From positions 146,444 through 210,443 of the forward strand of contig CAKSOW010000001.1 in assembly GCA_934479825.1 (NCBI GenBank): DNA of 64,000 nt, read 5' to 3'. The stretch comes from an uncultured Eubacteriales bacterium (lineage in GTDB: Bacteria; Bacillota; Clostridia; Oscillospirales; CAG-382). Position numbers and translations under genes: made by a program. Below, in pieces: positions 57,892 through 64,000 of this stretch (position 1 is the first letter of the stretch; every line of letters starts with the position of its first letter). Under the pieces are notes generated by a model. The model did not search any database. It was given only the letters and a program-made list of their open reading frames with translations, and had not been told where the DNA came from.

Positions 57892-58635
57892 ATGAAATAT
57901 ACAAATAAGACGGTCTTGATTACGGGGGCGGCACGCGGAATCGGCGCGGCCTGTGCCGAAAAATTTGCATCACTTGGCTACCGTGTCATTCTGAACTACC
58001 GTACAAGCGAAAAAGAGGCGTTTTTCCTTTCGCAAAAACTAACCGAAACCGGTGCGAAGGTTCTTTGTGTCCGCGCAGATGTCAGCAAAGCAGATGAAGT
58101 AGAAAAAATGTTTGAAAGAGCGGAAAGCGCTTTCGGAAAAGTCGATGTTCTTGTCAATAATGCAGGAATTTCACAGATCAAAATGTTTTGCGATGTGACA
58201 GAGAGCGAGTGGCGGCACATGTTTGCCGTCAATACTGATTCGGCTTACCTTTGTTCACGCCGTGCGATAGCCCCGATGATTCATGAAAAGTGGGGACGCA
58301 TTGTCAATATATCCTCTATGTGGGGCATTTGCGGCGCTTCTTGTGAAGTCCCCTACTCCGCCTCCAAAGCGGCGCTCATCGGCTTTACAAAAGCGCTTGC
58401 CAAGGAACTTGCGCCGTCCGGCATCACAGTCAATGCCATCGCGCCCGGCTTTATCGATACGCCGATGAATCGAAACATATCTTTACAAGATGCAGCCTCT
58501 TTTATCGAAGAAATCCCGGTAAGCCGCGCCGGAAACGCGTATGAAGTTGCCCATGCCGCGGCTTTTTTGGCACATGAGGATTCCGGCTACATCACCGGCC
58601 AGGTGATTGCCGTGGACGGCGGAATCACTTGTTAA
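57892..58635 (+). CDS. Short-chain dehydrogenase/reductase, FabG-like, possibly EF-P 5-aminopentanone reductase
   Basis: A 247-residue Rossmann enzyme: NAD(P) loop LITGAARGIGAACAEKFA, LVNNAGISQIKMF, and the catalytic set N, Ser (SSMWGICGASCEV), Tyr and Lys (YSASKAALIGFTKALAKEL), then IAPGFIDTPMN. The final VAHAAAFLAHEDSGYITGQV is standard. The WGxxGASCEV stretch resembles the YmfI-type reductase that modifies elongation factor P in Firmicutes; this is from memory of that family and not certain. It could also be a 3-oxoacyl-ACP reductase, but no fatty-acid genes are near. Confidence 0.82.
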   Translation: MKYTNKTVLITGAARGIGAACAEKFASLGYRVILNYRTSEKEAFFLSQKLTETGAKVLCVRADVSKADEVEKMFERAESAFGKVDVLVNNAGISQIKMFCDVTESEWRHMFAVNTDSAYLCSRRAIAPMIHEKWGRIVNISSMWGICGASCEVPYSASKAALIGFTKALAKELAPSGITVNAIAPGFIDTPMNRNISLQDAASFIEEIPVSRAGNAYEVAHAAAFLAHEDSGYITGQVIAVDGGITC

Positions 58636-58723
58636 ATAATGCACAATCTTGGCTGTTTTGTATAAGCAAAAACAAGCATAATCACCATAATTATTAAAAA
58701 TGTGAAAATTTTGCTGATCTCTC

Positions 58724-58752
58724 TTGCAAAAAACGTGTTTTTGTATTAAAAT
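58724..58752 (+). promoter_or_regulatory. gap promoter
   Basis: TTGCAA (58724-58729), 17 bases, TAAAAT (58747-58752), about 50 bases before the gap start codon. Rich in A and T, as expected for a highly expressed gene. Confidence 0.6.
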
Positions 58753-58803
58753 AATGATGTATGGATAAAATAACCATAAATATTATATTTGGAGGAATTA
58801 AAA

Positions 58804-59859
58804 ATGTCAGTAAAAGTTGCCATTAACGGTTTCGGCCGTATCGGTCGTCTCGCATTCCGTCAGATGTTCGGTGCAGAAGGTTACGAAGTTGTTGCTATCA
58901 ACGACCTCACCAGCCCGAAGATGCTCGCACACCTCTTAAAGTACGATACCGCCCAGGGGAATTATGTTGCTATGGGTCACACCGTAACTTCCAAGGAGCC
59001 GGTTCTCGCTGAGGACGGCAAGACCGTTGTTACCCCCGGTTCTATCACGGTAGACGGCAAGGAAATCACCATTTACGCTATGCCTAAGGCTAACGAACTC
59101 CCTTGGGGCAAGCTCGGTGTTGACGTTGTTCTCGAATGCACCGGTTTCTACTGCTCGAAAGAAAAGTCCATGGCTCACATCGAAGCAGGCGCAAAGAAAG
59201 TTGTTATTTCCGCTCCGGCCGGCAAGGATCTTCCGACCATCGTTTACAGCGTAAACGAAAAGACCCTTACCAAGGATGATAAGGTTATTTCCGCTGCATC
59301 CTGTACCACCAACTGCCTTGCTCCTATGGCTAAGGCTCTTAACGATTACGCTCCGATTCAGAGCGGTATCATGACCACCGTTCATGCTTATACCGGCGAC
59401 CAGATGGTTCTCGACGGTCCGCACAGAAAGGGTGACCTCAGACGTGCAAGAGCTGCAGCTCAGAACATCGTTCCGAACACCACCGGCGCTGCAAAGGCTA
59501 TCGGTCTTGTAATTCCTGAACTCAACGGCAAGCTCATCGGTTCTGCACAGAGAGTTCCGACCTGCACCGGTTCTACCACCATTCTTGTTGCTGTTGTTAA
59601 GGGTAAGGACATCACCGCTGACGGTATCAACGCCGCTATGAAGGCTGCCGCTAACGAATCCTTCGGCTACAACGAAGACATGATCGTTTCCTCCGATATC
59701 ATCGGTATGCGTTTCGGTTCTCTCTTCGACGCTACCCAGACCATGGTTGCCAAGATCGACGACGACACCTATCAGGTACAGGTTGTTTCCTGGTACGACA
59801 ACGAAAACTCCTACACCAGCCAGATGGTTCGTACAATCAAGTACTTCGCTGAGCTTTAA
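58804..59859 (+). CDS. gap: Glyceraldehyde-3-phosphate dehydrogenase
   Basis: A 351-residue glycolytic enzyme, start MSVKVAINGFGRIGRLAF behind TTGGAGGAATTA. The NAD-binding N-terminus is as usual, the catalytic cysteine is in SAASCTTNCLAPM near residue 167, and the catalytic histidine region reads IMTTVHAYTGDQMVLDGPHR. It oxidises glyceraldehyde-3-phosphate with NAD and phosphate. Codon choice is visibly more biased than in neighbours (many GTT, ACC, AAG, CTC), which suggests high expression. It is monocistronic, with its own promoter and terminator. Confidence 0.97.
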   Translation: MSVKVAINGFGRIGRLAFRQMFGAEGYEVVAINDLTSPKMLAHLLKYDTAQGNYVAMGHTVTSKEPVLAEDGKTVVTPGSITVDGKEITIYAMPKANELPWGKLGVDVVLECTGFYCSKEKSMAHIEAGAKKVVISAPAGKDLPTIVYSVNEKTLTKDDKVISAASCTTNCLAPMAKALNDYAPIQSGIMTTVHAYTGDQMVLDGPHRKGDLRRARAAAQNIVPNTTGAAKAIGLVIPELNGKLIGSAQRVPTCTGSTTILVAVVKGKDITADGINAAMKAAANESFGYNEDMIVSSDIIGMRFGSLFDATQTMVAKIDDDTYQVQVVSWYDNENSYTSQMVRTIKYFAEL

Positions 59860-59871
59860 TCAAGAGTTTTA

Positions 59872-61440
59872 TCAAAAAGTGGCAGGTTTTCCTGCCGCTT
59901 TTTTGCACCCTTTTTTGCGAAATACAAGACCTAAAAATGCTTTGAATCGCTCCGAACGTCCGTAGAACAAAACTATTGCAAAATTGCAGATTCCGCATAT
60001 CAATATCCCCTTGCCTGCTAATTGTATAAAGTTAGCGCTCGGAATTTGACATCCAACAAAGACGGATATAAAGCAGATAAGAAATGTTACACACGGATAG
60101 GCAAAATATTCCTTTCTGAACGCTTTTCCGTTTTGTCCAAACGCGGCACGGAACAACAACGTCGGTTCAAAAAAGAAAGCTGTCACGACCGTTGACACTA
60201 ATGTACCGGCAAAGACACCAACAGCACCGAACCGTTCAACAAAGGCGAGCGACAGAACAAGATTCAGAATTCCTCGCGTCAGATATAAGTACCCCGTGCT
60301 CCGGAAAACACCGTAACTGTGCAGATAGATCTGAACCGGATCGCGGATATACGACATATAGAAACAGGCAATGATTACCGCTGTTTCCGCCATACCGAAA
60401 ACGTGCTCCGGCCCGATCCAAAGCGAAATAAATGGTCCGATCAAAACAATAAGGAGCGCGGAACAGTTGGTTAGTAATACAAAATTGGCAAAGCTGATCA
60501 GCCTCAGAACACGGATGCTTTTTTCACTGCTTTCCGTTACTCCTAAGTTTCCGATGCTTGCAGAAGCTGCCCCGACAGCCAAGGCGACAAAACTTCCAAG
60601 AGAATGAATGATTAACGAGTAGTTGGAAAACACCCCCATGTGCGCAAGTCCCAAATGTGCGGAAATCAAAATGCTGTCGGTTGAGAAATTGATGACACCG
60701 CCGATTCTGTGTAAAATCAAAGAGCGTGTGCTTTGCCAGACTTTCTTCTTATACGCTGTATCAACCGGCATAGGAAATTTTGCCGCGCACTTTGACAAAA
60801 ACGGGTATACGCGGTCAGCATAGGCATTCACAGCAAATCCGTCTATTGCCAAAAAGAAAATACGAAGGAAAATATAGATTAAGTAGCTGTGCGTCAGATA
60901 CAGAAAAAAAATCTGTGCGACCGTTACGAGAACGGAGGTAATGGTGTGAACCGTCATGATTGCATACATGCGTTGATCGCACATCACAAGCGCTCTTTTG
61001 GGCGCAAAATAATAACTTAGAACCTGATGAACGGCAAACAGCAGATATACCGCCCGATATCGCTGAATTTTTTCGATATCCTGAAAAATATACGGCAAAA
61101 ACGGCAGAAGCGCCGTACACAGAGCAAGCGTCACTAAGCCTATGTAGCGATATACCTGGGCAAAATACCGCATGATCCGGCAAATACTGTCGTCATCTCC
61201 GTCGGCAAGCGGCTTATAGAGCGACTGGGAGACTGCTTCGCCAAAGCCAAGTTCCGCAAGCGAAAGTACCGAAAAAACATTGCCGAACATGCCGCCGGCG
61301 CCAAGATATTCACTGCCCAATATCTTTATAAACACGCTTCGGCACAGAAAATTGCATATAAGCGTCACGACCCGGTTGGAAACCGAACACATTGCATTTC
61401 TCTTTGTAAGGCTGGTGCGCGACTTTTTTAATTGGTTCAA
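59872..61440 (-). CDS. Polysaccharide flippase-like membrane protein (MOP superfamily, Wzx-like)
   Basis: A 522-residue protein with 12 to 14 hydrophobic helices. TTG at 61440 (MNQLKKSRTSLTKRNAMC) is the start because GGAGGG lies six bases upstream; a GTG at 61458 would use no ribosome site. The N-terminus has the family's VSNRVVTLICNFLCRSVFIK and GSEYLGAGGMFGNVFSVLSL. Members carry lipid-linked sugars across the membrane. It may serve the capsule system 12 kb away, but no glycosyltransferases are next to it. Its last residues (AAGKPATF) are encoded by the gap terminator hairpin. Confidence 0.8.
   Translation of the reverse strand: MNQLKKSRTSLTKRNAMCSVSNRVVTLICNFLCRSVFIKILGSEYLGAGGMFGNVFSVLSLAELGFGEAVSQSLYKPLADGDDDSICRIMRYFAQVYRYIGLVTLALCTALLPFLPYIFQDIEKIQRYRAVYLLFAVHQVLSYYFAPKRALVMCDQRMYAIMTVHTITSVLVTVAQIFFLYLTHSYLIYIFLRIFFLAIDGFAVNAYADRVYPFLSKCAAKFPMPVDTAYKKKVWQSTRSLILHRIGGVINFSTDSILISAHLGLAHMGVFSNYSLIIHSLGSFVALAVGAASASIGNLGVTESSEKSIRVLRLISFANFVLLTNCSALLIVLIGPFISLWIGPEHVFGMAETAVIIACFYMSYIRDPVQIYLHSYGVFRSTGYLYLTRGILNLVLSLAFVERFGAVGVFAGTLVSTVVTAFFFEPTLLFRAAFGQNGKAFRKEYFAYPCVTFLICFISVFVGCQIPSANFIQLAGKGILICGICNFAIVLFYGRSERFKAFLGLVFRKKGCKKAAGKPATF
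59874..59904 (+). terminator. gap terminator, overlapping the flippase 3' end
   Basis: AAAAAGTGGCAGG (59874-59886), loop TTTT, CCTGCCGCTTTTTT. The same bases, read on the minus strand, are the last nine codons and stop of the flippase gene. Confidence 0.88.
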
Positions 61441-61443
61441 AAA

Positions 61444-61477
61444 AATCCCTCCATACACCTAAATGTATGAAGGGATT
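61444..61477. terminator. Hairpin between the oxidoreductase and flippase genes, covering the flippase ribosome site
   Basis: AATCCCTCCATACA (61444-61457) pairs with TGTATGAAGGGATT (61464-61477), one wobble in RNA. On the minus strand the stem is followed by TTTTTTTG, so it can end the oxidoreductase transcript. The same stem includes GGAGGG, the flippase ribosome site. Confidence 0.75.
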
Positions 61478-61514
61478 CTTTTCATTATGATTTATGCTTT
61501 ATCGGTTAAAAGGA

Positions 61515-62561
61515 TTATTCCACAAAAGGAATGACTTGTCCGAGTTTATCGGATTCAAAGCAAGCTTCCATAACTTTCATGACGCGGCGCATCTGCGGAT
61601 GTGTAACCAGCTGTGTTGCTGTTCCGTCGATAGCGGCGCAGAAATTGCGGTAATAATCATGTACATCGCTGGCAGGTTTTTCTAATTCATACTCATCCAT
61701 GGTGATGCTGTCGCGCGGAGCCATGGTTTTGGTAAGGCCAGCAGCTGTCTGAACCGGAATTACTTCGCTTTCATGCCAATGTTTGCACTTGGCGACCTCG
61801 CAGTTTTCACGCCAATCCGTAATCATGGCACTGCCCTTTTGTGCACGTAAATAGAAACGCGGCATAGAAATAAAATTGTATGTACCGACTTCAATCAAAG
61901 CGTTCTTGCCGCCCTCAAAATAGATATTGAGCTTGAAGCCGTCGTCTACTTCTTTATTGGTGATGTGGTCAAAGGTGCAGTATATTTTTTCGATCTTCTC
62001 ATCGAAAATCTGCAAAATCTGGTCAATCAGATGCACACCCCAGTCAAGCACCATACCGCCGCCATGCTCTTTTTCGCCGCGCCAGTCGCTCGGAATGCCG
62101 CGCGAACCGTGGATACGGGATTCAATGTTGATAAATTCGCCGATTTCGCCGGTTTCTTTCAAATGCTTCATAGCAAGAAAATCAACGTCGAAACGACGGT
62201 TCTGATGAACCGAGAACACTTTTCCGCTCTTTTCGGCTGCGGCAATCATTTCGTCAAGTTCGGCAAGATTCATCGCAACCGGCTTTTCGCAGATGACGTT
62301 TTTACCGGCTTCGAGCGCCTTGATGACAACTTCTTTATGAGAATCGTTCGGAATGGCTACCGTAACGAGGTCAACTTTCGGATCGTTTAAAACAGCTTCG
62401 AGAGAATCATAAGCAAAGATGCCGCGTTCTCTTGCCAAAGCACATTTTTCTTCTTTAATATCATAAATACCGGCGAGATTGACAACATCGCTCTTTAAAG
62501 CATGCTGCGTATGCCATGTACCCATTCCGCCGTATCCGATGACAACCAGATTCTTTTTCAT
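61515..62561 (-). CDS. Gfo/Idh/MocA-family oxidoreductase
   Basis: A 348-residue NAD(P)-dependent sugar or inositol dehydrogenase-like enzyme. Start MKKNLVVIGYGGMGTWHTQH at 62561 behind GAAAGGAAG. The Rossmann motif is VVIGYGGMGTWH; DLVTVAIPNDSHKEVVIKAL and VICEKPVAMNLAELDEMI (the EKP catalytic-region lysine) are typical, as is GGGMVLDWGVHLIDQILQIF in the second domain. The substrate is probably a sugar or cyclitol and cannot be named. It stands alone behind a strong promoter. Confidence 0.88.
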   Translation of the reverse strand: MKKNLVVIGYGGMGTWHTQHALKSDVVNLAGIYDIKEEKCALARERGIFAYDSLEAVLNDPKVDLVTVAIPNDSHKEVVIKALEAGKNVICEKPVAMNLAELDEMIAAAEKSGKVFSVHQNRRFDVDFLAMKHLKETGEIGEFINIESRIHGSRGIPSDWRGEKEHGGGMVLDWGVHLIDQILQIFDEKIEKIYCTFDHITNKEVDDGFKLNIYFEGGKNALIEVGTYNFISMPRFYLRAQKGSAMITDWRENCEVAKCKHWHESEVIPVQTAAGLTKTMAPRDSITMDEYELEKPASDVHDYYRNFCAAIDGTATQLVTHPQMRRVMKVMEACFESDKLGQVIPFVE

Positions 62562-62644
62562 GGTGATAACTTCCTTTCCGCCGCGCCAAAAACGCGCAGA
62601 GTGCAAATTGATTTTGTGGAAAATTTAACTTATCCACTCACATA

Positions 62645-62673
62645 AGTATAAACAAAACAATGCATAATGTCAA
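62645..62673 (-). promoter_or_regulatory. Promoter of the Gfo/Idh/MocA gene
   Basis: TTGACA (62673-62668), 17 bases, TATACT (62650-62645) on the minus strand. Confidence 0.8.
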
Positions 62674-62720
62674 GTGTTTTTCGGAAAATCTGATATTTTC
62701 ACAAAAACAGAGCTTTTTAT

Positions 62721-63572
62721 TCATATAAGGTCGAGAAAGTCCTGCGGAAGCGGTGCTTGAATTTCAATACGTTCCCCGCTTTGCGGCAAAGTAAACGCAA
62801 TTTTTCGGCAATGCAGCCGCGTTCGCTCCCCCGGAATTTCCGTTCCATAAAGAAAATCACCGTAGAGCGGACAGCCGATATGCGCCATATGCAAACGGAT
62901 TTGATGCGTCCGTCCGGTAAGCGGTGTGACCTCGATCAAGGAAAGGTGATTCTCCTCACGGATAGTCTGATACAGTGTTTGCGCCGGTTTTCCGGATATA
63001 TCGATTTTTCGTTTAATAATACTGGTTTCGTCCCGTGCAATCGGCGCATCAATTCTACCGGTTAGTGGTCGCGGAACGCCGACACAAACAGCGTTATAGG
63101 TCTTCACAGGGTTGCAAGCGGCAAAAACACCTGCAAAATAAGCGTTTTTGGCAATTACAGCTGCCCCGGTAGTGTCAGCGTCCAACCGCGTCAAAAGCCG
63201 GAATGTAAAGGGCATCGCACGAAAATAATACATGACCGCGTTGGCAAGAGTGCCGTCCTTATGCGTAAGCGTTGGATGCGACGCCATACCGCTCGGTTTG
63301 TTGACAATCAAAAAATCCTCTGTTTCATATAAAATGTCAATCGGAATATCCTGCGGCAGGATAGTTTCGGAATTTGTATCCGGAACTTCTAAAACAAGTA
63401 CATCGCCGTTATATAAGACATGGTTTGTGTGTACGGGATTGCCATTTACTTTGATCGCACCGGTGTATTTCGCGTCTTTCAAGGTGCGTGCCGAGAAACC
63501 GAGAACACCGCGGACATAATCTTTTACGGTCATTCCGACGTCAAGCCCGGAAACGGAATATTCTTTTTTCAT
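62721..63572 (-). CDS. RluA/RluD-family pseudouridine synthase
   Basis: A 283-residue protein starting MKKEYSVSGLDVGMTVKDYV at 63572 behind AGGAGGTGCG. An S4 RNA-binding domain (residues 10-70: SARTLKDAKYTGAIKVNGNP) precedes the catalytic domain with RLDADTTGAAVIAKN, whose aspartate attacks the uridine. LTGRTHQIRLHMAHIGCPLY and GDFLYGTEIPGERTRLHCRK follow. It converts uridine to pseudouridine in rRNA or tRNA; the exact site is unknown. It lies downstream of rpsR, which has its own terminator. Confidence 0.92.
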   Translation of the reverse strand: MKKEYSVSGLDVGMTVKDYVRGVLGFSARTLKDAKYTGAIKVNGNPVHTNHVLYNGDVLVLEVPDTNSETILPQDIPIDILYETEDFLIVNKPSGMASHPTLTHKDGTLANAVMYYFRAMPFTFRLLTRLDADTTGAAVIAKNAYFAGVFAACNPVKTYNAVCVGVPRPLTGRIDAPIARDETSIIKRKIDISGKPAQTLYQTIREENHLSLIEVTPLTGRTHQIRLHMAHIGCPLYGDFLYGTEIPGERTRLHCRKIAFTLPQSGERIEIQAPLPQDFLDLI

Positions 63573-63594
63573 AGCGCACCTCCTAAAAACAGCA

Positions 63595-63622
63595 TAAAAA
63601 AAGTGCGCCCGAAAGCGCACTT
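63595..63622 (-). terminator. rpsR terminator
   Basis: AAGTGCGC (63601-63608) pairs with GCGCACTT (63615-63622); the T run (63600-63596) is on the minus strand. Confidence 0.9.
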
Positions 63623-63629
63623 AAAAGTC

Positions 63630-63917
63630 TTAGTCGCTGATATACGGCAAAAGAGCGATGTGTCTTGCACGCTTGATAGCAAGCGTGAGTTCTCTCTGAT
63701 GCTTTGCGCAAGTACCGGTGATTCTTCTGGGAAGAATCTTGCTTCTTTCGGAAACATACTTGCGAAGCTTAGCAACGTCTTTGAAATCGATCGATTCCGT
63801 CTTTTCTGCACAGAAGTTGCAAATCTTCTTGCGCTTCTTGCCGGGGCGGAAAGGCTTCTGAGCCGGAGCGGCCTGCGGTGCAGCCTGCTCTACTACTGTT
63901 TCTTTATTGGCGTCCAT
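63630..63917 (-). CDS. rpsR: 30S ribosomal protein S18
   Basis: A 95-residue ribosomal protein starting behind AGGAGG. An N-terminal extension of about 25 residues rich in Ala, Gln and Pro (EQAAPQAAPAQKPFRPGK) precedes the S18 core: KKICNFCAEKTESIDFKDV, LRKYVSERSKILPRRITGT and CAKHQRELTLAIKRARHIAL. Cysteines in CNFC and in GTCAKH are of the zinc-binding type. In Firmicutes the usual order is rpsF-ssb-rpsR, so ssb probably lies beyond the window edge. Confidence 0.95.
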   Translation of the reverse strand: MDANKETVVEQAAPQAAPAQKPFRPGKKRKKICNFCAEKTESIDFKDVAKLRKYVSERSKILPRRITGTCAKHQRELTLAIKRARHIALLPYISD

Positions 63918-63957
63918 CGAATATTACCTCCTGTTATAATAAATTTTGCCATTCGTA

Positions 63958-63976
63958 GTACATCAACCAGATGTAC
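63958..63976 (-). other. Small hairpin upstream of rpsR
   Basis: GTACATC and GATGTAC form a 7-bp stem with a 5-base loop in the 83 bases before the window edge. No T run follows. Whether it is part of an upstream gene or a control element cannot be seen. Confidence 0.35.
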
Positions 63977-64000
63977 ACGACAGGTTCTCATTCCTAAGCT

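Overview
The window reads as a piece of chromosome from an anaerobic, spore-forming member of the Clostridia (Firmicutes). The evidence is strong AGGAGG-type ribosome binding sites, consensus TTGACA-17-TATAAT promoters, many TTG and GTG starts, spmA/spmB and a CwlD-like amidase (sporulation), a rubredoxin/reverse-rubrerythrin/PerR oxygen-defence operon, and Firmicutes gene orders such as cysE-cysS-mrnC. No rRNA, tRNA, CRISPR array, transposase or phage gene is visible. Most of it is ordinary core chromosome.

Layout. 1-1.9 kb: a cut-off surface leucine-rich-repeat protein behind an (AT)n tract, then the PerR operon (perR, reverse rubrerythrin, rubredoxin). 1.9-11.4 kb: a cyclic beta-1,2-glucan synthase-like membrane enzyme without the usual C-terminal phosphorylase module, a small TIM-barrel protein, a three-domain metal-dependent phosphoesterase fusion, a DEDDh exonuclease and cca. 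11.5-15.8 kb: a MarR regulator with its operator and a heterodimeric ABC exporter. 16.2-26.2 kb: proC, two tyrosine recombinases (the first with an altered active site), membrane proteins, cwlD, radA and four small enzymes or unknowns. 26.3-35.2 kb: a Ca2+-type P-ATPase, a cell-wall amidase, spmAB, an AraC regulator and a large secreted polysaccharide deacetylase.

35.4-48.6 kb, mostly on the minus strand: a copper-amine-oxidase-N-like secreted protein, a Y-family polymerase with three LexA-like boxes, a DUF4349 lipoprotein (plus strand), an ABC importer, a Dabb protein, hemW, lepA, a 1.3-kb gene-free block full of hairpins, an XRE regulator, a putative structured RNA, and a small capsule-type operon (Wzz-like, CpsD-like kinase, VanZ-like). 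48.8-64 kb: a long plus-strand housekeeping run (rimO, pgsA, cysE, cysS, mrnC, pth, metG, tatD, an SDR and gap), then on the minus strand a flippase, a Gfo/Idh/MocA oxidoreductase, an RluA-family pseudouridine synthase and rpsR.

The least explained signals are non-coding. A two-hairpin element with a shared CAAAAGAATTT core sits just 3' of at least five genes, plus a decayed sixth copy. A hairpin-rich block at 44.87-45.90 kb is bounded by about 70-bp inverted repeats. A candidate 150-nt RNA lies at 46.51-46.66 kb behind a perfect sigma-A promoter.
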